Assembly: GCA_001179505.1 (NCBI GenBank)
Contig: CDMY01001000.1
Span: 113,375 to 177,374 of the forward strand
From: Vitrella brassicaformis
Lineage: Eukaryota; Sar; Vitrellaceae
Length of the DNA: 64,000 nucleotides
Direction: 5' to 3'
The notes under the pieces were generated by a model. It did not search any database. It saw only the letters and a program-made list of their open reading frames with translations, and was not told the DNA's origin. Made by a program: the position numbers and the translations under genes. How positions within the stretch are numbered: the first letter of the stretch is position 1; every line of letters starts with the position of its first letter. Positions 44,801-55,705 of the stretch are shown piece after piece.

Positions 44801-45023
44801 CCTCCTCGACGCACTCGCGAACAACACTCTCGATATCCGCTCGCGATATGGGCACGGGAGCGCTGGATAGACGCTGTATCTGGCTCTGTAGCTGAGCCAC
44901 CTGATCTGTGAGCGACGCCACTTGTGACTGGAGGTGCTGAAGCTCATGATTTGGCTGCGTGTCTTCATGTCCTTGGTCATCCATTGCGAGAGTGAAGGCC
45001 GGGGCCGCCGGAATAGAGTCCAT
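41841..45023 (-). CDS. Coiled-coil protein with C-terminal acyl-CoA-binding (ACB) domain
   Basis: Start ATG at 45023 (MDSIPAAPAFTLAMDDQG). Exon 1 is 45023-43967, exon 2 starts 43889, then small exons near 43640-43550, 43500-43420, 43322-43065 and 42994 onward, a longer one ending 42188, then 42097-42038 and 41981-41841. The N-terminal two thirds is heptad-rich (LQHLQSQVASLTDQVAQLQS) with charged helices. The end matches an ACB domain: REFPIAWEYALDVVEG, KLKLYA/LYKQATAGDDRPEPP, SKWSAWHALDGL and EAMHQFVNMMDRVVPDW. The conserved YKQAT and KW..W motifs that bind CoA and acyl groups are present. The protein probably couples acyl-CoA sensing to a coiled-coil scaffold. Confidence 0.8.
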
Positions 45024-45477
45024 CAGGAGCAGAATGGGGGCGAAGAGATGTTGGCCATTGGCGAAGATTTGCGGCGAGGAGAGCGCGAGCTTGTGTGCGT
45101 CGAGGCATTGTGTCGGCTCAGGTGGGTCAAGGGAGCTATCAGACAGCACACAGTGTGCCCGATCTATGCAGCAGACGTGTCCTCCCCTTCTCACGCGTCC
45201 TCACACGACTGACTAGCTGGCGGCGCAGAGAGAGATCAGACGCTGTCACTCTCAGGTGAGCATGCGATGCATCTGGCATCAGATCTGTCTGTGACGTTCG
45301 AGTGTGTTGCAGGCCTTGCCTCATTCGAGCCATCCGGCACATCGTAGCTCATATCACTCATCACGTGCCAGACATACACATTCAGGTAGGCAAGCAGGCA
45401 GCAGAGAATGATGCGTCCATTGCACCACTATCTGTCTGTGACGTCATCATCTGTGTGTGCAGTGGGCCACTGTGAGC
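45024..45477. other. Divergent upstream region
   Basis: About 450 bp between the ACB gene (-) and the GDR/FKBP-like gene (+). A TG-rich intron ending CTGTGTGTGCAG at about 45462 implies an untranslated leader exon for the forward gene. No motif of the P1-P4 block was found. Confidence 0.5.
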
Positions 45478-46059
45478 ATGGGTGACCGTGTTGTTGGCCT
45501 GCTCGACGGCCGTGACGTCTATGCTGATGGCCATGGCGGCTATGCTGTGAAGGTCAAAGGCGAGATGCGCCCGCTGCCGTCATCTGCCCACGACAAAACC
45601 ATCATGTTCGCTGACGTCCTCAGGTGAGAGAGCGCCATGTTGGATGAATGGATGGATGGATCGCCGCCTTCTCGTGCATCTCTATCTGTGTGTGATTATG
45701 TCAGCCATGGCGCCACATTGCGGCCTCAGGGGGCCAACAGCAACACCAGCAGTGACGGGAACAGCCATGAGGGCTTCGTCCGCATCCCCAGTGGAGCGTA
45801 CCACAAGGTGGTGCAGGAGGGCACCGGCAGAGTGCCCACAGCCACCGACCGCGTCAAGTACAACCACATCTCGTGGAGTGATGCGTTCGACGGCCAGAAC
45901 AAAGCATACGAGGAACGTGGGCGGGTGAATCGTGTGTCTGATTGGGTTCTGTGGGAGCGTGAGGCATTGCTGTCGATGCCTGAGGGGGAGGTGAGGCAAA
46001 TCATAGTGCCAGCCACACATGGCGCTTACGTTCAGCTGCATTTGATCAGCATAGAGTAG
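45478..46059 (+). CDS. GDR module plus FKBP-like domain
   Basis: Coding exons 45478-45623 and 45705-46059 join in phase 2 (AG|C). Module 1 reads MGDRVVGLLDGRDVYADGHG, GYAVKVKGEMRPL and IMFADVLR. Module 2 reads HGATLRPQGANSN, FVRIPSGAYHKVVQEGTGRV, WSDAFDGQNKAYEERG, VNRVSDWVLWEREALLSM and VQLHLISIE, stop 46057-46059. The 3' flank with GTGTGGCCGGGGGCTCCTC follows at about 46117. An intact, well-preserved member of the family. Confidence 0.8.
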
Positions 46060-46696
46060 GAGAGAGTGCACGCAGACACACACATGGCGGCGGCTCTGTG
46101 TGTCACACACTCATGTGTGTGGCCGGGGGCTCCTCCCTCTTTACCTGGCTGACTGTGTGCTTTGGTTCTGATCGGAGGAGAGGGAATGTGCCGCTCTCTC
46201 ACTCACTCACTCACTGTCTGGCTGGCTGGCTGGCTGGCTGGTAGTTCTTCGTTTCGCTTGTCCGTCGTGCTCTCGTCTCGGCGGGCCGGCTGTGTGTATT
46301 GTGGCTGCCCCTCTGTGATACAATGGGCGACATGTGCCCACTCTCGCCACCTCTCTCTGCGTTTGTGTGTCTACGGGTGTGTGTAAATATTAAGAGAGGC
46401 ATACAAACTGCGGCGGAGTCAGTCAGTCAGTTCGTCAGATACACACATGACCACCGAGGTGCCTTTTAAGCGGCCGACGGCAAACAGGCCGATGACAGAA
46501 TGGCGTATGTGGGCATTGGCGATGTCTTGCTGGCTGTCTGTGTGGCCCCACACTCATCAAGGACGATTTCTGTGTGTGGTGGCCTCTCAATCACCGACAG
46601 CGGGTAGGCCGTCATCCGCAGTGTGTGTGTTTGTGAGGTGCCGCTTTGGCAGAGCATTCTCTAGACAGACAGGGGGGGATGTGTGTGAGGGGGGGG
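46060..46696. other. Intergenic up to the first assembly gap
   Basis: Contains the family 3' flank, (CTCA)n and (GGCT)n microrepeats near 46200-46240, and no supported gene. It ends in a G run at the gap edge. Confidence 0.6.
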
Positions 46697-46996
46697 NNNN
46701 NNNNNNNNNNNNNNNNNNNNNNNNNNNNNNNNNNNNNNNNNNNNNNNNNNNNNNNNNNNNNNNNNNNNNNNNNNNNNNNNNNNNNNNNNNNNNNNNNNNN
46801 NNNNNNNNNNNNNNNNNNNNNNNNNNNNNNNNNNNNNNNNNNNNNNNNNNNNNNNNNNNNNNNNNNNNNNNNNNNNNNNNNNNNNNNNNNNNNNNNNNNN
46901 NNNNNNNNNNNNNNNNNNNNNNNNNNNNNNNNNNNNNNNNNNNNNNNNNNNNNNNNNNNNNNNNNNNNNNNNNNNNNNNNNNNNNNNNNNNNNNNN
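46697..46996. other. Assembly gap, 300 N
   Basis: Exactly 300 N flanked on both sides by runs of G; the true length is unknown. Frames crossing it are meaningless. Confidence 0.99.
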
Positions 46997-47509
46997 GGGG
47001 GGGGGTACGTTTTGTGGCGGCGGTGTGTTCATACGTCACTGTTCATAGCTGCATATGCGAAAGCCAATCGGCGGGTTACTGCCGACATGTAGTGCTGTGT
47101 AGGTGATATGACTTCTCTCGGTGCGCACACACCAGCAGAGCTCTGATGGACGGCGCAGACCGGACAGGTAGATGATAGAGATGACGGTCTGCAGGCTGTG
47201 TGTCTGTGAGCGTTCTGATGACTGACTGACTGACTGATTGGTTGGCTACGTGTTGTGACGATCTCGCTTCCCTCCCCGCCTCCCTCAGTCGATCCAATCA
47301 ATACAACTGTACACACACGAACGAGGTCACAGTGTCACAAATGACACGTCTACCTCGACACCCCCTCTGAAATACGACAAAACATACGCTCACGGCCATC
47401 CATCCACCCACCCATACACTCACACAGACACACACACCAGTTTGCGACACAGAAAGTGGCGTTGAGTTGCTGCACCAGCTCAGATGTCCTGAGTGCATCG
47501 GTCGGTCGT
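46997..47509. other. Intergenic after the gap
   Basis: No gene supported. Short CA- and TGAC-rich stretches only. It precedes the 3' end of the reverse-strand acetyltransferase gene. Confidence 0.5.
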
Positions 47510-48052
47510 CTAGCTCTCAGCAATGCAGGCGAACGCTTTTGCAAAGACCACACTCGAGCTGGTGCAGCGGTCAAGTCCTCCTGGGGACAGCTCCCGGGCC
47601 ATGAAGACCTCCTTTGGGTACTCGGTCTCAAATCGGGCGGCTGCATCCACAGAGAAGCCGAACCTCTGATAGTACTGAGGCGCCCCGACCACAAAGGCCG
47701 CCAGCCATTGGCCGTCTTGTTCCAGCTCGGCCAGGCCTTGCTTGATCAAAGCAGAGCCGAAGCCAGTGCCTTGGTGGGACCGCAGCACCGCCACGGGGGC
47801 CAATGTCACACACTGGAGGGGCTGCTGCAGGCGGGAGAACATGACGTGGCCAACGACCTCTCCGCTCTCATTGTTCTCATTGTTCTCATTGTCCTCGGCC
47901 ACCAGAGCGACCACCACATCTCCGTCTTGGCGAAGTTGGTCCACCAGCTCACTCTCGCCGCTGTAGCCGTACTGGGAGCCGGCGAATGCAGTGGCCACGA
48001 CTGCACGAATGGCGGTGAAGTCACTGGGCTGCTCTGGTCTTATCAGCATCAT
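47510..48052 (-). CDS. Intronless GNAT-family N-acetyltransferase (YhbS-like)
   Basis: A single 180-residue frame starts MMLIRPEQPSDFTAIRAVV and keeps the GNAT core: beta-4 CVTLAPVAVLRSHQGTGFGS with the acetyl-CoA-binding RSHQGTG (Q/RxxGxG/A-type) loop, then ALIKQGLAELE and the YhbS-type GAPQYYQRFGFSV. It has no intron in 543 nt, in contrast to its neighbours. A short Asn/Glu repeat (EDNENNENNE) comes from a 12-nt tandem repeat. The closest recognisable relatives by motif are bacterial COG3153/YhbS proteins, so horizontal acquisition is plausible. The substrate is unknown. Confidence 0.85.
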   Translation of the reverse strand: MMLIRPEQPSDFTAIRAVVATAFAGSQYGYSGESELVDQLRQDGDVVVALVAEDNENNENNESGEVVGHVMFSRLQQPLQCVTLAPVAVLRSHQGTGFGSALIKQGLAELEQDGQWLAAFVVGAPQYYQRFGFSVDAAARFETEYPKEVFMARELSPGGLDRCTSSSVVFAKAFACIAES

Positions 48053-48453
48053 CCAGTCAAGTCAATGGCTTCCTGCAAGCACACGCGCTCCACATCGGAC
48101 ATGCTGAACCTTTGTCGTCGCTGCGGGCTGTCATCGTGTTTTACCTGGACTTCATCATTTCCTCAACCGCCGCATCCTTCCCACCAGATGTCAGTCTAAG
48201 CGTTTTTCGCATGCTAAGCTCGCAGGTTGGATCGCTCACAGATCCGCAGCTTTGTCGAAGCGTGGTTCGCTGTAGATCAGCAGGACATGGCGAGTTCTGA
48301 GCGAAGGTCGCAGGCCCCACTGGCCCCTCGAGCAACAACCACAGTCACCGAGCACAGACGAGAGCGCAGAGACCGGTGGCGCACGATGGACGACAGCAGG
48401 GGATGAGGGGCGTGTCAATCTGGTGTGTTCCTTGTCCCATCAGGGTGTACAAC
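48053..48453. promoter_or_regulatory. Divergent upstream region with TGCGAGCTTAG box (inverted)
   Basis: CTAAGCTCGCA, the complement of the TGCGAGCTTAG box, is at 48214-48224. A short ATG frame from 48285 to about 48405 (MASSERRSQAPLAPRATTTV) may be exon 1 of the USP gene, spliced through TCCCATCAG at about 48442. That start is uncertain. Confidence 0.4.
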
Positions 48454-50028
48454 ATGACTCTAGACCAGTTTCCTGCCTTGGAAGCCCTCTCCGAGTCGTT
48501 GTCCAAGCGTCAGGTCAGGAGGCTCAGCCTTGAAGTTTGCCGCTCCCCAGCCGATTCCGGGCTCCCTGTACAAATGGAGACCCCTCCCCTGACAAGCTGG
48601 CGGTGGCGCCCGCTGCTGGCCTTGGCACTGCGGCTGATGGATTCCATCGTAAGTGCACAGAGAGAGAGACGGGGGGGAGAGGAAGGAAAAGCCGTGCACC
48701 CATTTGAGCCCTTGCTGTGTATCTCGCGCATCCAGGCCGTGTTCAGGGGGTGGTCTACGAGACAGAAGGTGAGAAGCGGCCACCCACACGCCAAATACGA
48801 CCACCGGCTGTCGTATATGTCGAGAGATACCTCCTGTCTGCTTTGGCTGCTTGTAGTTGAAATCCGACAAAGCGGCGGCGGTGAGCCTGTCGTCCATCCG
48901 ACCACTGAGTTGCCTGCCTCTCTGCCTGACACACACACACGCGACATGACATAGTACCTTTCTTTGTGTGTGTTGCTTTAGCCCCTCGTTGAGGACATCA
49001 AGCTGGCGCGCAAGAGGGCGGCGATTGGTGTCCAAAGGAACTTCAAGAGGTGGCTCGTCCACAAACCCCTCAAGACCAGGGAGACGCACATCTATTTTTT
49101 GTGGCGCGGCGCGTGGAAAGGCGCAAACATTGAGCCAGGCCAAAGAGTCGAGGTAAGCGGAGAGACACACAGATGATGGGCATACATGTAATGAGGCAAC
49201 TCCTCATGTGTCTGCGTGTGTGCAGATAAGCGGCGACTTCACGGCGCCCAACGTCTGGTCGGAATGGAAGCTCATGCGGTGGTGCCGTGTGCTAAGGTGA
49301 GTCACTCACCCATCTCTACAAATGAACATTCTCAACCTGTGTGTCTCTGCTTTGCTGTGCCCTCATGGCGTGCAGGGCGTATGTCTTCGAGTTGCCGTAT
49401 GCCTCACCCGACGGCCGAGGGCCAGGCAACTACCATTTCAAGTTCACGGTGGACGGCAAAGAGACCGTCGACCGCCAGACCGTCGGCAGCGAAAAGAAGG
49501 AGGGAGAAATATGTATGTCGATCTGGACAGTCGACGGCAAGCGAATCTCGCGGCGGGTAAAAAGACATTACCTCGAGACCATCCGTGTCGCTACGAGAGA
49601 CGCGGAGGGCCGCGAATGTAATGTCATATCTGTCCCCGAGCGAAGCTCGACTGCTGTCGCTCTGCCCCCATCGCAGTCTGCGAAGTCAACACTCTCAACA
49701 ACGCTCTCAATGCAGTCGACCAGACCGTCACTGACGATGCAGCTGACCCAACCATCACTGACGGAGGACAACAGCCTCAACTACAGCTCTACGGCCCTCG
49801 TCACCTTATCCAAGGCGGCCATTGCCTTCTACAAAGCAGGGCATTTCTCATATCGACCACTGTGGGAGCCTCCTCCCCCTCATGAGTACGAGTGCATTGA
49901 GGCCAAATTCCCGGAATTGCAAATATGCGGAGTCAGAAATCACGGAAGCAGTAAGCCAAGTGGAATACGCCGCCTCACTCGAGAGACGAATTTCCTCCCT
50001 CTCTCCTTCTCTCTCTCTTTCTCTGTCT

Positions 50029-50064
<36 letters not shown>

Positions 50065-51808
50065 TGTGTTTGTTCAGTGTGTTACCTCAGCAGCTTTGTG
50101 CAGTGCCTGCGCCTGACGGACCTGTCCAGCAGCAATGTGCTCCATTTCAAGCTCGAGAAGAAGGGGGGGAAAAAGAGTCAGGAGGCGTTCAACCCGAATC
50201 TGCTGGACGCTGTCAAGACGCTCATCGCAGAATTCCTCATCACCGAACGGTACGCACCCCCCCCACACACACATGTCCCTCCATCCCTCCGTTGTTTGTG
50301 CAGATCGTACCTCGATCCGAGTGACATGCTCAAGACGCTTCCCGTGTTTTACGCCATCGGGCGGCAACAGGACGCCACTGAGGCCGGCAGATACATATTC
50401 GAGGCTCTTGGCGGACACGCAAAGGTACCGTTCTCCCCTTTCAGAGGCGTGTTTGGTGGTCGGGTGGTCACCAAGACAAAGTGCAAGGAGTGCGGCAGGA
50501 TCAGCGAGAGGCCTGAGAAGATATATGACCTCGGACTAGCCGTCCCAACCGAAAAGGCATACAAGAAAATGTCGGAGAAAGGTGATCAGTACACACACAC
50601 ACACACACACACAGATGTACAGCGCAGTCTCCTGTCTCTCTGTCTCTCTGTCTCTCTGTCTCTCTGTTTGTGCGTCTGTGTGGCTGTATTTGTGTGACAA
50701 ACAGGTCGCAAGCGTCTGTCGGTGCAGAAGTTGTTGGAGGACTGCATGAGAGTGGAGGAAATGAGTGGCAACAACGCCTATGCGTGCAGCAAGTGCCTCA
50801 AGAAGCAGCCGGCCACCAAGTGGCTGGAGATTCTCCACCCGCCCAAACACCTCTTCCTCTGCCTCAACCGCTTTGCCTGGGACAGGACCGACGGCCGCTC
50901 GAAGAAGCAGAAGACACCCGTCTTCATCGACAAGACACTTGTCCTTAATGACGGATTCCTCTACGACCTGTACGCCACCATCATCCACACGGTAAGTGAC
51001 TGGACACACACAAACACACAGACAGAGTGAGTGCATCGTGTGTGTGATTGTCTGTCTACAGGGGCCGACCTCCACCTCAGGCCACTACTACACGATTGGC
51101 CGCCGGTCGGAGGGCAGCGCACAGCGCCACAACGAGTGGTACTGCTTCGACGACTCGCGAGTCACGCCCGTCCCTCACACCGTCATCGACAAGATCGCTT
51201 CGTCCACTGAGAAAGACGACAGGCCATATGTACTCTTCTACAGGTACGCACACTGCGAAAACACACAGAATGCACCATGGATGGATGTGACGTGACCGGC
51301 GCACTGTGCAGATGCCGAACGGCGTCCGTGTCTCCCGTGCCTGCAATTCCTCGGGGCCTCTACGACAAGGCAAGGGCCAAGGAGGAGGCAGCAATCAAGG
51401 AGATGACCGAGGCCGGCCGGCAGCAGCATGAGAAGGAGAAGCACGACAGGACTGAGGAGGCCAAGAAGGTAAGAGACGCCTTCTGCATCCATGTCGTCTG
51501 CGGATGACTGTGTGTGCTTGTGATCTGCAGCTCCGCCTCTCGCAAGAACAAGCGAGCGACGCCGAGCCTTCTCAAAGCCTCGACAACCCCCACGACATCG
51601 AAGACCGCGTGTACGAAGCCGCCATCCGACAGGCCATGCGGCGGGAGGCCATGCGGCGAGCGGACGTACCGCATGAGGGGCCGCTGAAGGGCTCGGTGGA
51701 CTTTACCATCAACTACATGACAAGGGTGACTGAGTGGCTGGAGGATGAAGGCATGCATGGTCATCTCTCTCCTTTCTGCGTTCGTGTGTTTGTGTGTTTG
51801 TGTATTTC

Positions 51809-51839
<31 letters not shown>

Positions 51840-52359
51840 GCGTTGGATACCCTCCAGCCGGGGCAGAATTTGTATATTGTGGGGTCCATCGAGGAACTTG
51901 GGGAGTGGGACCCGGCCCGGGCCGCCCCAATGAGGTGGACCCCGGGCCACAACTGGACGTGCTGCCTCGACCTCCCGCAAGGGCGTAAGAGACACAGAAG
52001 ACCACAGGAAGAGAGAGAGAGAGAGAGAGATGTCTCCTCCTGTGCCGCGCCTGTCCATGTTCGTGTATGTGTGTGTGTTTTTTTCCATTTGTGTGTCTGT
52101 GCCGTCGATCCAGCCATTGAATACAAGTTTCTCGTCAAGGAGGGGGACGGGGTGGAGTGGGAGTTTGGGGGGAACCACAAGGTGGGCAGACAAGAGCAAG
52201 ACGGACCACACACACACATACACAGACACATGGAGATTGAGACACGACCTCTTTCGTTGGTGTGTCTTCTTTGGTTGGTGAATGCAATGACTGCAGCTGG
52301 ATGTCTTGGAGGAGGAAGACACAGAGCTGTTGGATTGGTGGGGGCAGGGCGGGGGCTGA
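48454..52359 (+). CDS. Ubiquitin-specific protease with IQ motif, CBM48-like and CBM20 glycan-binding modules
   Basis: Exons: 48454-48648, 48736-48768, 48982-49152, 49226-49296, 49376-49950, 50078-50249, 50304-50581, 50705-50991, 51062-51243, 51312-51468, 51531-51725, 51858-51984, 52114-52191 and 52297-52359, all in phase. N-terminal IQ-like helices (AVFRGWSTRQK, GVQRNFKRWLVHK) precede an AMPK/CBM48-like fold (EISGDFTAPNVWSEWK, GNYHFKFTVDGKE). The USP catalytic domain has GVRNHGSMCYLSSFVQCLR (Cys box), GRQQDATEAGRYIFEAL, CKECG and CSKCL zinc knuckles, and GHYYTIGRR...WYCFDDSRVTPV (His box). A Lys/Glu-rich helix then leads to a CBM20: VDFTINYMTR, PGQNLYIVGSIEELGEWDP, AAPMRWTPGHNWTCCLDLP and IEYKFLVKEGDGVEWEFGGN. 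It ends ELLDWWGQGGG. It probably removes ubiquitin from proteins at storage polysaccharide. Confidence 0.85.
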
Positions 52360-53641
52360 GGGAGGAGAGGGGAGGGGAGGGGAGGGGGAGAGGGAGAGGG
52401 AGGAGGGCCCCTTCTCGACGCCGTCCGAGGTCGACCTGACGCTGCTGCCAGCCCGACATCGCGGCACCGGCATACGTGACCCTCTCAACCGAGCCGCGGC
52501 CGCATACCCCGCTTCCCACGCGAGCACCAAGGTGGTCTCCAAGTCCGTCCAAGGCAAGGCTCCGTTCCACCCTCACTCATCCGCCACCCCCTCACCCAGA
52601 ACAACCAGCAGCAGGACTCCGCCTACAAGCCAAGAGAGAAGCCGCCCTGCCGCACATCGACCGCCGGCGCCATCGCGTCCTCTCCCGCAGCGCCGCATAC
52701 AAGACGTCCGGCTGGCTGGCCATCTCTCTCTCTCTGCTTGTCTTCCTCGCTGACTGACTGACTGACTTTGTGCTTTTCTGTCTTTCTTTGCCTTGTGTTG
52801 TCAAGTTAGTGGCTGGCTATAGCTATTCGGTCTGTGTCTGTCGAGTGGATGCAGCCAGCGTTACACGACTGTTCGGCTGCTCTATGTCTGCCCCCATCTC
52901 TCTTGATCTCTCTCTCTGGCTGCCCGATACTGTGTGTCTGTCTGTCTGTCTGTCTGTCAGAGTGTGTGTCTATCTGTGTGTGGTCTGTCTTGCCGCGTGG
53001 GAGTGTGTGCGTTGCGGTGAATGAATTCCGACTGGCTGACTGGCTGGCTTGTGGAAACAAAAGCACTTATCAATACCTCTCTCCCACTCCCCTCGCCTCC
53101 CCAAGTCGGCTCAGCCGATTCAGACACTCAGAGAAAGGTCTTCTGCTGAAAAAGCGTCCCCATTTATCACACACATACACACAAACGTCATACTGACACA
53201 CAAGGAGGCGCCAAACGACCACAGAATCGACACAGGAAGGTTGTCTGCAGTGATGCAGTGATTCACTGAATGTAATGCATTTGTACATCATTGATTGATT
53301 GATTCATTGCTTGACTGACAAGCACACACTCGTGTGACTCGACTGGCGCCACGTCACTGCAGAATGGCAAGGTGATCTCTTCGTTTCATGCAGCCGGCCG
53401 ATCAAATCCCATTGCAAACTGACTATCGTGACACTCATGTGAGAACACAAAACAGTAGCAGTGTGACCATATAGTCACTATGTCCTTCTAACTCGTAAAT
53501 TCCCTTCCTGTCCGACTCGGCTCTGGGTTGGTCTCTCGTCCATTTTGAAGAGAGATCTCGGAATCAGTTCTCGCCGCTTTCCAGTCCTCACATATTTCCT
53601 GCGTTTTCGCCGCCCATCCCACCACCCACACCCACAGCACC
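52360..53641. other. Intergenic
   Basis: After a GGGGA-rich stretch, a Pro/Ser/Arg-rich open frame (about 52400-52750) follows the USP stop; it could be translated by intron retention but is not supported. CTGT and TCTC runs lie near 52720-52950, then (TTGA)n-like repeats near 53290. The CACC before ATG at 53642 resembles a Kozak context. Confidence 0.5.
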
Positions 53642-54784
53642 ATGGTGCCGATAGCCGTAGTTTTGGCGCTTTTGGTGGGCCTTTGCGGGACCGTCCAGAC
53701 GGCCAGTGACCAACCACAGACGGGCGGATGCATCGGTAGGCGCAGAAAAGCCCTTCACGTCGATGCACGTGTTAATCTGGTGCATTCCTGATCTTTGGTG
53801 CGAATGGACGTGTTTGTGTGTTTGTGTGCAGGGCGGGACGCATCGTGCCCGCTCTCTGAGGGGAAAAGCGCCTTCATCGAGAAACATGGTGGGCCAGATC
53901 TCCCAAAACAGCCATTGAAGGGTGGGTGGGTGGATGGATGGATGGATGTGTGTGTGTGTGATGGCTGTGATGGCTGCAGGTGGGTCTGTGTCGGCCGCCT
54001 CCCTGCAGACGGCACTTGGCGAGGCCAAGCGCATCGCCCAGGCCGCACACACGGTGAGCGGCAAGGCCCTCACGGCCGGCGACAAGGCCCTCACGGCGAG
54101 CGGCAAGGCCGTCACGGCACTCGATGCACTAACTACGACCATACTCAAGCAGACAGGACGCCCCGACACAGGTAGGTACACAAATGACACACGGGCGGTC
54201 GGGCGGGTACGATGGATGGATGGATGAATGGATCTCCTGCCTGCCTGCAGCGTCCGCCTCCCTGCAGGGGGGGCGGATCGGTGCGATGTGCGGTGTGGTC
54301 TTCAAGCCAGAGATGAAGTCCCATGAAACCTTGCTACACGACCAACAAGGGTATTATTTCACAGCGATGTCTACGCCATGCATGGCCTGAAGTACGCCTT
54401 CTTCTTCGACGTCGGCGGCGGGCCCGGCGGGCACCTCGCCAGCTGCAGCAAGAATGAAGGGTGTGTGATCGACGAAGTGGAGTTCGAGAACATCCGTGGT
54501 TCGGGGCACCCAGCTAATTCTCACGGCCTGGTGCGTGGGGGCCCATCAGTGTTGGTTGACAAGTTGCGTGCAAGTCTGTCTCTGTGTGTGTGTGTGTGCA
54601 GGGGACCTGCCAGGCCACGTGTGGGGACGGCCAGGTCTATAACTTGGAATTTGGCGGGGGAAAATTCTGCATTCGTCCCGGCACTGTCAGTACCCACGCA
54701 CCCACACCCACACCCACACACGCACACACACAGTTTGTATTGCAGACACTGCAAGCGACCGATCCCCGTTGATGCGTTCCGACC

Positions 54785-54823
<39 letters not shown>

Positions 54824-54979
54824 TGTGTGTAGATGATTATGCACGTCAATGCAGACGACAAGAGGATCTTCACGGACAAACCTGCCGAGCCCCTGGCTGT
54901 CAGCTACGGCTTTCACATGGCTAAGGGCGAGAAATACATGTACGACATCATATTCCCCGGCCACCAAAGTACCGACTGA
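53642..54979 (+). CDS. Unrecognised secreted Cys-containing protein
   Basis: Exons 53642-53735, 53832-53921, 53980-54171, 54251-54287, 54365-54530, 54602-54685 and 54833-54979 keep frame. MVPIAVVLALLVGLCGTVQT is a signal peptide. A short Ala/Lys repeat follows (SGKALTAGDKALTASGKAVT), then a Cys/Gly-rich domain: DVYAMHGLKYAFFFDVGGGP, CSKNEGCVIDEVEFENI, TCQATCGDGQVYNLEFGGGK, and a hydrophilic end (YGFHMAKGEKYMYDIIFPG). The fourth intron (54288-54364) uses a weak GTGCGG donor. Reading through it instead gives an early stop at about 54390. No family is recognised; an extracellular or lumenal role is likely. Confidence 0.68.
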
Positions 54980-55705
54980 CGGACGCCCACAGATCCCCGC
55001 CGGCCATCCCCCCTTGTTTGCACGCCTCTCCCTTCTATTCTCTCTGTCTGTCTGTGTGTCTGTCTGTCTGTCGATCAGTGTACCAGTAGCACGCGCCACG
55101 GCTGAGAAGAACCAGCCAAGGACTGCAACACACCACACACCACACTGGCCACCGGATAGCCAAGGGGGTGAGCTCGTCTCTCTGTGTCCGTCCGGCCACT
55201 TCTCGCTCTCTTCCTTTCACAGCCTGACTTACTGACTTTGTGTTTTCTTTGTCCCTTTCCCTTTGTGAGTCTGCATGTGGTTTAAGGTTAGTGACCTCCT
55301 TCCTGCTTTCGAGGAGCTTGGCTGTCTGTGTGAGTGGGGGTGCTTTGAAGGCACACACACACACACGCACACGCATGGCCGGGGGGGCGAGTTCGTCACC
55401 AAAGGACCTGACAGCCCGACACACACAGCGGACTGCGTGGCATTCAACGAGCCCACGCGTGCACCACCAGCCATTAGGCTTCAATTAAGCACGGCAGCTG
55501 CCTCTCGACGCCCTTGCAATGGGAAAAAGCCTCCAAAGCGAAAGCATTAGGGCTTGGGGTGGAGGGTTTGCGAGCTTAGAGGTGCAGTGGCTCCGCGCTG
55601 CTCTCTGCAACCGGCTGATCTCCCCTTGTGTAAGCCTCTTTGAACACTCTGCAGCACCTACACACCGCTCCGCTTCTCAATTCAAGTGATGCCGCGCTGT
55701 TTGTG
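54980..55705. promoter_or_regulatory. Intergenic with composite promoter boxes
   Basis: The 19-mer TGCAATGGGAAAAAGCCTC (55515-55533) and the 12-mer TGCGAGCTTAGA (55569-55580) repeat the pair at 368-418, upstream of the gene at 55706. The part before 55450 has no supported coding exon. Confidence 0.5.

Noticed and set aside
44031-44870. Long forward frame opposite the coiled-coil gene
   Set aside because: Shadow of the highly biased coding strand; no motif, start context or splice logic.
49980-50077. CRISPR-like or tandem array in TCTC/TGTG runs
   Set aside because: These are simple microsatellites inside introns with no repeat-spacer structure.
52400-52753. Pro/Ser/Arg-rich frame after the USP stop as a separate gene
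   Set aside because: No start, splice signal or motif; composition alone keeps it open.
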